Positions 52,560 through 60,874 of a stretch of DNA of 64,000 nt are shown in pieces (positions within the stretch are counted from its first letter, which is position 1; each line of letters starts with the position of its first letter). Source of the DNA: Ramlibacter paludis (lineage in GTDB: Bacteria; Pseudomonadota; Gammaproteobacteria; Burkholderiales; Burkholderiaceae_C); the NCBI RefSeq assembly GCF_022012305.1, contig NZ_JAKLTM010000001.1:1-64000 (forward strand). Reading direction: 5' to 3'. Below the pieces are notes generated by a model. It was given only the letters and a program-made list of their open reading frames with translations, was not told where the DNA came from and did no database searches. A program made the position numbers and the translations under genes.

Positions 52560-53299
52560 CAGAATTTCTCCATCCAGGGACGCAGGTCCAGTTCGTGGGT
52601 CCAGGCATCGCGCGGCTGCGCGTGCAGCAGCCAGTAGTTCTCGGCGATGTGCTCGGGGTTGAGGATGCCGTCTTTTTCCTTCAGCGCATAGCGCTCGGGA
52701 AAATTCTCGCGGATGAATTCGGTGTCGATGCCGCCGTCGATCACCACGTGGGCCACGTGCAGGCCGCGCGGGCCGAGCTCGCGCGCCATGCTCTGGGCCA
52801 GGGCGCGCAGGGCGTGCTTGGCGCCGGCAAAGGCGGCGAAGTTGGCGCCTCCGCGCATCGAGGCGGTGGCACCGGTGAAGAGCAGCGTGCCCTTGCCGCG
52901 CGGCGCCATGCGCCTGGCCGCCTCGCGCGCCGTGACGAAGCCGCCGAAGCAGGCCATCTCCCAGACCTTGAAGTAGCGGCGCGCCGTTTCCTCGAGGATG
53001 GAGCTGGGCACGTTGGCGCCCACGTTGAACACGAAGACTTCCACCGGGCCGATGTCCTTCTCGATCTGCTCGAACAGGGCGACGACCTCTTCCTCCTGGC
53101 GGGCGTCGGTGCCGAAGCCGTGCGCCTGGCCGCCTTCGGCGCGAATCCTTTCCAGCAGCGGCTGCAGCTTGTCGGCGTTGCGGCGGACCGCGCACACCGT
53201 GTAGCCGCCGCGGGCGAAGCGCCGGGCGATGGCGCCGCCGGTGGCGTCCCCGGCGCCGATCACGACGGCAACGGGGTTCTGCAGCGTGGCTTCGGCCAT
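52559..53299 (-). CDS. Short-chain dehydrogenase/reductase
   Basis: A 246-residue SDR. Cofactor segment VVIGAGDATGGAIARRFARG replaces the classical TGxxxGxG with GAGDATGG. The catalytic Tyr-x3-Lys appears as FAAFAGAKHAL, with Phe/Ala in place of Tyr and Lys kept, so it may lack ordinary alcohol dehydrogenase activity. FVFNVGANVPSSILEE replaces the NNAG motif. This atypical SDR branch is often found in beta-oxidation operons next to HCCA isomerase-like genes. Confidence 0.82.
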   Translation of the reverse strand: MAEATLQNPVAVVIGAGDATGGAIARRFARGGYTVCAVRRNADKLQPLLERIRAEGGQAHGFGTDARQEEEVVALFEQIEKDIGPVEVFVFNVGANVPSSILEETARRYFKVWEMACFGGFVTAREAARRMAPRGKGTLLFTGATASMRGGANFAAFAGAKHALRALAQSMARELGPRGLHVAHVVIDGGIDTEFIRENFPERYALKEKDGILNPEHIAENYWLLHAQPRDAWTHELDLRPWMEKF

Positions 53300-53303
53300 G
53301 GCC

Positions 53304-54113
53304 TCACTCCTTGTAGTAGACGACCTGGTGCGTGGTGGCGAGCAGCTCGCCGGCCTCGTTCCACAGCTGGCCCGCGTGGTCGAAGTAGCCGCCGCCGAAG
53401 CCCTGGCCGCGCGCCTGCAGCAGCAGGTGGCCGGTGCCGGTGGCCTGCAGCTGCGCGCCACCGGCGTGGAAGTAGACGGTCATCGAGACGGTTCCCAGCG
53501 GCGTGAGCTTGGCGCGGCGCAGCCACAGGCGCGGGAAGAACACGTCGGCGAGCGCGGCGAGCGCGGGAAAGTCGAGCGGCCGCGGCGGCTCGTCGCGCAC
53601 CCACAGCCGGCTCAGGCTCTCGCCCACGTCCTGCCCGTTCCACTCGCGCGGGATGCCGCCGGTGAGGAAGCGCATGTCGTAGCGGTGCAGCCATTCGACG
53701 CCGCGGCGCTGCGTGCGCGGCGTCTCGGCCGGCGACGGCACCTCGGGCATCGTTGCTTCGTGCTCGCCCCAGGTCGCGCGCCGCGCCGCCGTCACGACGG
53801 TGGCCGTGATGACGACCTGGTCCTCCTGCAGGACCTCGACGATCCAGTGCTGGGTGGAGCGGTTGGTGCGCGCGGGCCGCGGCCGCACGATGAAGGTGCC
53901 GTCGGCCAGCGCGGCGGCGAAGTTGACGGTGAGGGCGACCGGCTCGCCGAGCAGCTGCGGGTGCTGCAGCACGCCGTTGAGCACCTGGGCCGCCGTGATG
54001 CCGCCGTAAGGGCCGATCATGTTCGCGTAGGCTGGCGACGTGCGCCCTTGCCACAGGCCTTCGCCGTGCGGCGCCAGCGCGATCGCTTCGTCGAACACGT
54101 GGGCTGCGCCCAT
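53304..54113 (-). CDS. Acyl-CoA thioesterase, double-hotdog (TesB-like)
   Basis: A 269-residue thioesterase with two hotdog units. IGPYGGITAAQVLNGVLQHP at about 33-52 matches the first helix, and GEPVALTVNFAAALADGTF the strand block. The C-terminal half has VSMTVYFHAGGAQL and GGGYFDHAGQLWNEAGELLA, with Asp in the TesB catalytic position. It would release free acids from pathway CoA esters. It lies five bases from the SDR gene and 11 from the thiolase. Confidence 0.87.
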   Translation of the reverse strand: MGAAHVFDEAIALAPHGEGLWQGRTSPAYANMIGPYGGITAAQVLNGVLQHPQLLGEPVALTVNFAAALADGTFIVRPRPARTNRSTQHWIVEVLQEDQVVITATVVTAARRATWGEHEATMPEVPSPAETPRTQRRGVEWLHRYDMRFLTGGIPREWNGQDVGESLSRLWVRDEPPRPLDFPALAALADVFFPRLWLRRAKLTPLGTVSMTVYFHAGGAQLQATGTGHLLLQARGQGFGGGYFDHAGQLWNEAGELLATTHQVVYYKE

Positions 54114-54124
54114 CCCCACCTCCG

Positions 54125-55333
54125 TCAGACCCGTTCGAAAATCCCCGCGGCGCCCTGGCCCATGCCCACGCACATCGTGACCATGCCGTACTTGAGATTC
54201 TTGCGCCGCAGCGCGTGCACCACTGTCGCCGAGCGGATAGCCCCGGTGGCGCCGAGGGGATGGCCCAGCGCGATGGCGCCGCCCATCGGGTTGACGCGCG
54301 ACGGATCGAGCTTCAGCGTTTCGATCACGGCCAGCGACTGCGCCGCGAAGGCTTCGTTCAGCTCGATCCAGTCGATCTGCTCCTGCTTCAGGCCGGCGTT
54401 CTTCAGCGCCGCGGGAATCGCCTCGATGGGACCGATGCCCATGATGTGCGGCGGCACGCCGCGGCTGGCGTAGCTGACGAAGCGCGCCAGCGGCTGCAGG
54501 CCGAAGCGCTTGACGGCAGCCTCGCTGGCCAGGATCAGCGCACCGGCGCCGTCGGAGGTCTGCGAGCTGTTGCCGGCCGTGACGCTGCCGCGCGCGGCGA
54601 ACACCGGACGCAGCTTGGCCAGCGCTTCGACGGTGGTGTCGGGGCGCGCGCCTTCGTCCAGGTTGACGGTGCGCTTGCTGATCGCCACTTCGGCGGATTC
54701 GAGGTCCAGCGAGCGGTCGGCCACTTCGATGCCGGTGATCTCGTTGGTGAACTCGCCGGCTTTCATCGCGGCGACGGCTTTCTGGTGCGACTCGTAGGCG
54801 AAGCGGTCCTGCGCTTCGCGGCTCACCTTCCACTGCTGCGCGACCTTCTCCGCCGTGAGGCCCATGCCGTAGGCGATGCCGTAGCTTTCGATGTCGTCCG
54901 GGTTGGAGAAGATGGTGGGGGACAGCGAGGGTGAGTTGCCCATCATGGGCACCATGCTCATGCTCTCCGTGCCGGCGGCGATCATCACGTCGGCCTCGCC
55001 GACGCGGATGCGGTCGGCGGCCATCTGCACCGCGGCCAGGCCGGAGGCGCAGAAGCGGTTGACCGTGATGCCGCCGACGCTCTTGGGCAGTCCGGCCAGC
55101 ACCGCGCCTATGCGCGCGACGTTCAGGCCTTGCGGGCCCTCGGGGATCGCGCAGCCGCAGATGATGTCCTCGACCGCATGCGGATCGAGGCCGGGGACCT
55201 GCGCCATGGCGGCGCGCAGCACGGAGGCCAGGAGTTCATCCGGCCGCGTGTTGCGGAAGAAACCCTTGTGCGAACGCCCGATGGGCGAACGGGTGGCGGC
55301 GACGATGTAGGCGTCCTGGATTTGTTTGCTCAC
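54125..55333 (-). CDS. Acetyl-CoA acyltransferase (thiolase, FadA-like)
   Basis: A 402-residue thiolase that cleaves 3-ketoacyl-CoA with CoA. Nucleophile Cys in VNRFCASGLAAVQMA (about 92), His in GGAIALGHPLGATGA and second Cys in MVTMCVGMGQGAAG are present. The start is GTG at 55333 (GTGAGCAAACAAATC), since no ATG fits the conserved N-terminus. It follows the FadB-like gene by 11 bases and is its functional partner. Confidence 0.93.
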   Translation of the reverse strand: MSKQIQDAYIVAATRSPIGRSHKGFFRNTRPDELLASVLRAAMAQVPGLDPHAVEDIICGCAIPEGPQGLNVARIGAVLAGLPKSVGGITVNRFCASGLAAVQMAADRIRVGEADVMIAAGTESMSMVPMMGNSPSLSPTIFSNPDDIESYGIAYGMGLTAEKVAQQWKVSREAQDRFAYESHQKAVAAMKAGEFTNEITGIEVADRSLDLESAEVAISKRTVNLDEGARPDTTVEALAKLRPVFAARGSVTAGNSSQTSDGAGALILASEAAVKRFGLQPLARFVSYASRGVPPHIMGIGPIEAIPAALKNAGLKQEQIDWIELNEAFAAQSLAVIETLKLDPSRVNPMGGAIALGHPLGATGAIRSATVVHALRRKNLKYGMVTMCVGMGQGAAGIFERV

Positions 55334-55344
55334 TGAATCAGTCC

Positions 55345-57744
55345 TCAATTCCGAACGGGCTTGCCGGTACTCAACATGCCCAGGATCCGCTCCTGCGTCT
55401 TCTTGTGCTGCACCAGCGAACCGAAGGCCTGGCGCTCCAGCGTCATCAGGTATTCCTCGGTGACCAGCGTGTTCGCGTCGACGTCGCCGCCCGTCACCAC
55501 GCCCGCGATCAGCGAGGCGATGTGGAAGTCGTGCCGGCTGATGAAGCCGCCGTCGCGCATGTTCACCAGCTGGCCCTGGATGGTCGCCTTGGCACTGCGG
55601 CCCGCGACCGGGAACATCCGCTTGTGCGGCGCTCGGTAGCCGCCGTCGAACATCGCCTTGGCCTGCTGCACGGCGACGTACAGCAGTTCGTCCTTGTTCG
55701 GCAAGATGATGTCGCTGTCCAGCAGGTAGCCGAGGCGGCGCGACTCCAGCGCGCTGGTGCCGACCTTGGCCATCGCCGCGGCGGTGAAGCCTTCGGTGAC
55801 GAACTTGAGCAGGTCCTTGTCGGTGCTGGCCACCGAATTCTCCGCGGCACGGCGGGCGATGTAGGTCAGGCCGCCGGCGCCCGGCACCAGGCCCACGCCC
55901 ACCTCGACCAGGCCGATGTAGCTTTCCATCGCCGCCACCCGCTTGGCCGAATACAGGGCCAGCTCGCAGCCGCCGCCCAGCGCCAGGCCGCGAATTGCGG
56001 AGACGACCGGCACGGACGCGTAGCGAAGCCGCAGCATGGTCTGCTGCATGAAGCCTTCGGCATCCTCGATCGCCGCCACGCCGACGGCGATGAAGGCGGG
56101 CAGCATGGACTCGAGGTCGGCGCCGGCGCTGAAAGGCTCGTCGCCCGACCAGATCACCAGGCCACGGAAGTCCTGCTCCGCCATCTCCACGGCCTGCTGC
56201 AGCCCTTCGCACACCTCGGGGCTGATGACGTGCATCTTGGTCTTCAGGCTGGCGATGAGCACCTCATCGTCCAGCGTCCACAGGCGGATGTTCTTGTCCT
56301 CGTGCAGCGTCTTGCCCGCGGTTTCGAAGCGCGCACCGGCCTCGCCGCGCAGCAGTTCGGGGAACAGCTGGCGCGAGTACACCGGCAGCACGCGGCGCGG
56401 CTCGAACTTGCCCGAGGTCGGGTTCCAGGACCCCTGCTCGGTGTGCACGCCGCCCGCATCGGCGACCGGACCCTTGAAGACCCAGGCCGGCAGCGGCGCC
56501 TTCGACAGGGCCTTGCCCGCATCGATGTCTTCCTGCACCCACTGCGCGACCTGCGCCCAACCGGCTTCCTGCCACAGCTCGAAGGGGCCTTGCTTCATGC
56601 CGAAGCCCCAGCGCATGGCCTGGTCGACGTCGCGCGCGGTCTGGGCGATGTCGCCCAGGTGCACGGCGGCGTAGTGGAAGCCGTTTCTGAGGATGGACCA
56701 CAGGAACTGGCCCTGCGGTCCGGTGCTGTGGCGCAGCAGCTTCAGCCGTTCGCCCGCCGGTTTCTTCAGCATGCGGCCATAGACCTCGTCGGCCTTCTGC
56801 CCGCCCGGCACGTATTCCCTGCTCTCCGCATCGAAGCGCAGCACGTCGCGGCCGACCTTCTTGTAGAAGCCGGCCTTGCTCTTTTGCCCCAGGTTGCCCA
56901 GTTCCAGCAGCGTCTTGAGCACCTCGGGGGTGCCGAAGCTCGCGTAGAACGGGTCCGTGTCGGCGTTCAATGTGTCCTGCAGCGTCTTGATGACGTGCGC
57001 CATGGTGTCCAGGCCCACCACGTCCGCGGTGCGGAAGGTGCCGCTGGAGGCGCGGCCGAGCTTCTTGCCCGTGAGGTCGTCCACCACGTCGTAGCTCAGG
57101 CCGAACTTCTCCACCTCGCGCATCGTCGCCAGCATGCCGGCGATGCCGACGCGGTTGGCGATGAAGTTGGGCGTGTCCTTGGCGCGCACCACGCCCTTGC
57201 CGAGGCCCGAGGTCACGAAAGCCTCGAGGTCGTCCAGCACCTGCGGCTGCGTGGTCGGCGTCGCGATCAGCTCCACCAGGTACATGTACCGCGGCGGGTT
57301 GAAGAAGTGGATGCCGCAGAAGCGCGGCTTCAGGCTTTCCGGCAGCGCCTCGGACAGCTTGGTGATCGACAGGCCGGACGTGTTGGACGCGACGATCGCG
57401 TGCTTGGCCACGTGCGGCGCGATCTTCTTGTACAGGTCCAGCTTCCAGTCCATGCGCTCGGCGATCGCCTCGATCACCAGGTCGCATTCGGCCAGCAGCC
57501 CCATGTGCTCTTCGTAGTTCGCCTGCTGGATCAGCGCGGCGTCTTCGGCCACGCCCAGCGGCGACGGCTTGAGCTTCTTCAGCCCTTCGACCGCCTTGGT
57601 CACGACGCCGTTCTTCGGGCCTTCCTTTGCCGGAAGGTCGAACAGCACGACGGGCACCTGCACGTTGACGAGGTGGGCCGCGATCTGCGCGCCCATCACG
57701 CCGGCGCCGAGCACGGCCACCTTCTTCACCTGGAATCGGCTCAT
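55345..57744 (-). CDS. 3-hydroxyacyl-CoA dehydrogenase/enoyl-CoA hydratase (FadN-like order)
   Basis: A 799-residue bifunctional enzyme. The dehydrogenase NAD domain comes first (VAVLGAGVMGAQIAAHLV, about 10-27; HFFNPPRYMYLVELI), followed by dehydrogenase C-domains (PNFIANRVGIAGML), and the crotonase domain lies at the C-terminus (EPFSAGADLESMLP; ALGGGCELALYSAKR; VEVGVGLVPGAGGLTYIAR). This is the reverse of E. coli FadB/FadJ and like Bacillus FadN. Both active sites look intact. ATG at 57744 is chosen over a TTG six codons upstream. Confidence 0.93.
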   Translation of the reverse strand: MSRFQVKKVAVLGAGVMGAQIAAHLVNVQVPVVLFDLPAKEGPKNGVVTKAVEGLKKLKPSPLGVAEDAALIQQANYEEHMGLLAECDLVIEAIAERMDWKLDLYKKIAPHVAKHAIVASNTSGLSITKLSEALPESLKPRFCGIHFFNPPRYMYLVELIATPTTQPQVLDDLEAFVTSGLGKGVVRAKDTPNFIANRVGIAGMLATMREVEKFGLSYDVVDDLTGKKLGRASSGTFRTADVVGLDTMAHVIKTLQDTLNADTDPFYASFGTPEVLKTLLELGNLGQKSKAGFYKKVGRDVLRFDAESREYVPGGQKADEVYGRMLKKPAGERLKLLRHSTGPQGQFLWSILRNGFHYAAVHLGDIAQTARDVDQAMRWGFGMKQGPFELWQEAGWAQVAQWVQEDIDAGKALSKAPLPAWVFKGPVADAGGVHTEQGSWNPTSGKFEPRRVLPVYSRQLFPELLRGEAGARFETAGKTLHEDKNIRLWTLDDEVLIASLKTKMHVISPEVCEGLQQAVEMAEQDFRGLVIWSGDEPFSAGADLESMLPAFIAVGVAAIEDAEGFMQQTMLRLRYASVPVVSAIRGLALGGGCELALYSAKRVAAMESYIGLVEVGVGLVPGAGGLTYIARRAAENSVASTDKDLLKFVTEGFTAAAMAKVGTSALESRRLGYLLDSDIILPNKDELLYVAVQQAKAMFDGGYRAPHKRMFPVAGRSAKATIQGQLVNMRDGGFISRHDFHIASLIAGVVTGGDVDANTLVTEEYLMTLERQAFGSLVQHKKTQERILGMLSTGKPVRN

Positions 57745-57768
57745 CGTTTCTTGTTTCTTCAAAAGGGT

Positions 57769-58200
57769 TTACTGCACGCGGACCCAGGTCTGGGTGCGCC
57801 AGAACGGCCCGAAGGAGCCGCGCACGTCCAGCTTCTGGCCGCCGTCCACCGGCGTCAGGCGCAGGCCGTATTCGCGGCCGTTCTCGGGATCGAGGATCTT
57901 GCCGCCTTCCCACTGTTCCTTGCCTTCGGCCTTGCGCGCGCCGCGGATGATCTCCAGGCCCACGATCGGCTTGCCCTTGCGCTCGTCCTTGCATTCCTCG
58001 CAGACGGCATCGGGCTTGGCGTCCTTGATCAGGCGCTTCTCGATGCGGCCGCTCAGGGCGCCGCCGTTGTCGACGATGCGGATCTCCGCCTTGGCTTCGC
58101 CGGTCTTGTCGTCGATGTTGCGCCACAGGCCCACGGGCGTGGACTGGGCGAAGGCGGCGCCGGCCGCCAGCGTCGCGAGGGCGAGGACGAGGCGCTTCAT
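57769..58200 (-). CDS. DUF2147 secreted protein
   Basis: A 143-residue exported protein (signal peptide about 1-19, cleavage after AFA) of the DUF2147 family: VGLWRNIDDKTGEAKAEIRI at the start, CEECKDERKGKPIVGLEIIR in the middle, and GKILDPENGREYGLRLTPVD near the end. Function is unknown; the family has a lipocalin-like barrel and is often encoded within fatty-acid degradation operons, as here between the acyl-CoA dehydrogenase (4-base overlap) and FadB-like genes. Confidence 0.9.
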   Translation of the reverse strand: MKRLVLALATLAAGAAFAQSTPVGLWRNIDDKTGEAKAEIRIVDNGGALSGRIEKRLIKDAKPDAVCEECKDERKGKPIVGLEIIRGARKAEGKEQWEGGKILDPENGREYGLRLTPVDGGQKLDVRGSFGPFWRTQTWVRVQ

Positions 58201-59993
58201 GCCAGCGCCGCGTCCGTGTCGAGCAGGTTGGAAACGCCGGCGCGCGCCGTGCGCATCAGCGTGGCCGTCTCGGGGAACAGGCGCGCGAAGTAGAAGCGCG
58301 CCGTCTGCAGCTTGGCCTGGTAGAAGGGGTCGGTGTTGCCGGCCTCGACTTCGCGCAGCGCCACCTGCGCCATGCGGGCCCAGAAGTAGCCGAACACCAG
58401 GTGGCCCAGCACGCGCAGGTAGTCGACGGCGGCGGCGCCCACTTCATCGGGGTTCTGGAAGCCCTTGAAGCCCAGCTCGGTGGTGAACTTGGTCATCTGG
58501 TCGCCCAGGAAGGCGATCGGGTTGATGAACTCGGCCATCTTCTCGTTGACGCCCTCCTCCTCCACCAGCTGCGCCACCAGCTTGCCGAACTTCTTCAGGG
58601 TCGCGCCATTGTTGCCCAGGATCTTGCGGCCCAGCAGGTCCAGCGACTGCACGGTGTTCGTGCCTTCGTAGATCATGTTGATGCGGTTGTCCCGCACGTA
58701 CTGCTCCATGCCCCATTCCTTGATGTAGCCGTGGCCGCCGAAGACCTGCATGCAGGCGTTGGTGGCGACGTGGCCGTTGTCGGTGAGGAAGGCCTTGACG
58801 ATGGGCGTGAGCAGCGCGACCAGTTCGGCGCTTTCGGCCTTGACCTTCTCGTCGGTGTGGAAGAGCTCGCGGTCGATCAGGTGCGCGCAGAACAGCGTGA
58901 GCGCGCGGCCGCCTTCGGCGTAGGCCTTGGCGGTCAGCAGCATCTTGCGCACGTCGGGGTGCACGATGATGGGGTCGGCCGGCTTGTCCTTGGCCTTCAC
59001 GCCGGACAGCGAGCGCATCTGGATGCGGTCCTTGGCGTAAACCAGCGCGTTCTGGAAGGCCACTTCGGTCAGGCCCAGCGACTGGGTGCCGACGCCGAGG
59101 CGCGCCGCGTTCATCATCACGAACATCGCCTGCAGGCCCTTGTTGGGCTCGCCCACCAGCGTGCCGACGGCGCCGTCGAGCACGATCTGCGCGGTGGCGT
59201 TGCCGTGGATGCCCATCTTGTGCTCCAGGCCGGCGCAGAAGATCGGGTTGCGCTTGCCCAGGGACCCGTCGGCGTTGACCAGGAACTTGGGCACGATGAA
59301 CAGGCTGATGCCCTTGCTGCCCTGCGGCGCGTCCGGCAGGCGCGCCAGCACCAGGTGCACGATGTTCTCGGTCATGTCGTGCTCGCCGGCCGAGATGAAG
59401 ATCTTGTTGCCGGTGAGCTTGTAGGTGCCGTCGGCCTGCGGTTCGGCCTTGGTGCGCAGCAGGCCCAGGTCGGTGCCGCAGTGCGGTTCGGTCAGGCACA
59501 TGGTGCCGGTCCACTCGCCGCTGGTCAGCTTGGGGAGGAAGGTCTTCTGCTGCTCGGGCGTGCCGTGCGCATGCAACGCTTCATAGGCGCCGTGCGACAG
59601 GCCGGGGTACATGGTCCAGGCCTGGTTGGCGCTGTTCAGCATCTCGTACAGGCACTGGTTCAGCGTGAACGGCAGGCCCTGGCCGCCGAACTCCGGGTCG
59701 CACGAGAGCGCCGTCCAGCCGCCCGCGATGAACTTGGCGTAGGCATCCTTGAAGCCGGGCGGCGTGGTGACCTCGTGGGTCTCCTTGTTCAACTTGCAGC
59801 CGACCGTGTCGCCTTCGATGTTGAGCGGGAAGGTCACCTCGGCGGCGAACTTGCCGGCTTCCTCGATCACCGCGTTCATGGTGTCGGCATCCGTTTCCGC
59901 GTGGCGCGGGATGGCGGCGTAGTCGTCGGTGACCTTCAGCACTTCGTGCAGCACGAACTGCATGTCGCGCACGGGCGGGTTGTACGTGGGCAT
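58197..59993 (-). CDS. Acyl-CoA dehydrogenase with C-terminal extension (about 600 residues)
   Basis: A 598-residue acyl-CoA dehydrogenase of the long form with an additional C-terminal domain. Blocks: MCLTEPHCGTDLGLLRTKAE, YKLTGNKIFISAGEHDM, GGHGYIKEWGMEQYVRDNRI and MIYEGTNTVQSLDLLGRKIL, where Glu of YEGT is the expected catalytic base. The extension (about 450-598) resembles the Acyl-CoA_dh_C/DUF domain of membrane-near enzymes. It starts the beta-oxidation steps of the operon. The preceding TetR stop is two bases from its ATG. Confidence 0.93.
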   Translation of the reverse strand: MPTYNPPVRDMQFVLHEVLKVTDDYAAIPRHAETDADTMNAVIEEAGKFAAEVTFPLNIEGDTVGCKLNKETHEVTTPPGFKDAYAKFIAGGWTALSCDPEFGGQGLPFTLNQCLYEMLNSANQAWTMYPGLSHGAYEALHAHGTPEQQKTFLPKLTSGEWTGTMCLTEPHCGTDLGLLRTKAEPQADGTYKLTGNKIFISAGEHDMTENIVHLVLARLPDAPQGSKGISLFIVPKFLVNADGSLGKRNPIFCAGLEHKMGIHGNATAQIVLDGAVGTLVGEPNKGLQAMFVMMNAARLGVGTQSLGLTEVAFQNALVYAKDRIQMRSLSGVKAKDKPADPIIVHPDVRKMLLTAKAYAEGGRALTLFCAHLIDRELFHTDEKVKAESAELVALLTPIVKAFLTDNGHVATNACMQVFGGHGYIKEWGMEQYVRDNRINMIYEGTNTVQSLDLLGRKILGNNGATLKKFGKLVAQLVEEEGVNEKMAEFINPIAFLGDQMTKFTTELGFKGFQNPDEVGAAAVDYLRVLGHLVFGYFWARMAQVALREVEAGNTDPFYQAKLQTARFYFARLFPETATLMRTARAGVSNLLDTDAALA

Positions 59994-59995
59994 CT

Positions 59996-60688
59996 CTACT
60001 CCTTGGTGTTCTTGGCGGTCTTCATCAACCGGGCTGGCTTGGGGGCGGCGGCGCCGTAGCGCGCCAGGATGTGCTCGAAGCCGGTGTTGGCGCGGGCAAT
60101 GGAACCGGGATTCTTGAGGAAGCGCGCTTCGTAGTGCAGCGCGAGGATCAGGCCGTGGATCTCGAACAGCATCTGCTCCTCGTCGACGTCGGCGCGCAGG
60201 TGGCCCTCTTCCTTGGCCATCACGATGGTGCGCTTCATGGCGGCATGCCAGGTCTGCACCGACGAGGCCAGGGCATCGCGCACCGGGCCGGGCCGGTCGT
60301 CGAATTCGACCGCGCCGCTGATGTAGATGCAGCCCGAGTCGATCTCGACCGAGGTGCGCTTCATCCAGTTGGCGAACATGGCCTGCAGGCGCGGCAGGCC
60401 GCGCGGCGCGGCCAGCGAGGGATAGAACACGTCCTGCTCGAAGCGGTCGTGGTATTCGCGGATCACCGAGATCTGCAGTTCCTCGCGCGAGCCGAAGTGC
60501 GCGAAGACGCCCGACTTGCTCATCTGCGTGACCTCGGCCAGCGCGCCGATGGACAGGCCTTCCAGGCCGATCTGCGTCGCCAGGCCGAGTGCGGCCTCGA
60601 CGATGGCGGCCTTGGTCTGCTGGCCCTTCTGCAGGGCCCGGCCGTCGCGGCTGCGGGCGGGTTTCAGCGGCAGGTCTGTGACCGACAT
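59996..60688 (-). CDS. TetR-family regulator of the beta-oxidation operon
   Basis: A 230-residue repressor. Helix-turn-helix GLSIGALAEVTQMSKSGVFAHF (pieces, about 45-66) with the GVFAHFGSREELQ segment. The C-terminal domain has FANWMKRTSVEIDSGCIYIS and a possible ligand pocket; a TetR_C type seen with acyl-CoA genes. It is the first gene of the leftward operon and is preceded by the operator GAACG-GT-CGTTC at 60719-60730, so autoregulation and acyl-CoA induction are likely. ATG at 60688 is preferred over 60754, which would put the operator inside the gene. Confidence 0.88.
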   Translation of the reverse strand: MSVTDLPLKPARSRDGRALQKGQQTKAAIVEAALGLATQIGLEGLSIGALAEVTQMSKSGVFAHFGSREELQISVIREYHDRFEQDVFYPSLAAPRGLPRLQAMFANWMKRTSVEIDSGCIYISGAVEFDDRPGPVRDALASSVQTWHAAMKRTIVMAKEEGHLRADVDEEQMLFEIHGLILALHYEARFLKNPGSIARANTGFEHILARYGAAAPKPARLMKTAKNTKE

Positions 60689-60718
60689 GGCGGGAAGATG
60701 CTTGGGCGGAATAAAAAC

Positions 60719-60730
60719 GAACGGTCGTTC
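60719..60730. promoter_or_regulatory. TetR operator, beta-oxidation operon
   Basis: GAACG (60719-60723) and CGTTC (60726-60730) form a perfect inverted repeat with two central bases, in an AT-rich setting (AATAAAAACGAACGGTCG). It lies 31 bases before the TetR ATG, where a promoter would be. Confidence 0.65.
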
Positions 60731-60796
60731 TATTCTGCAGCATTTTCGCGGCATGTGGGAAGGACGCCGGGATTTAGAGCGGCGGACCTAGGAAGA

Positions 60797-60857
60797 AAGC
60801 CGGGGTTCCCACCCCGGCCTACGAGCGATGCGTAGGCCGGGGTGGAAACCCCGGCTT
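60797..60857. repeat. Long hairpin repeat, family B copy 2
   Basis: 27-base arms (60797-60823 and 60831-60857) pair with one mismatch around a 7-base loop. The arm is the same sequence as at 41966-41992 with one change. It lies between two leftward transcripts and may terminate the sugar-acid operon. Confidence 0.9.
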
Positions 60858-60874
60858 CATGCCACCGCAGCGCG

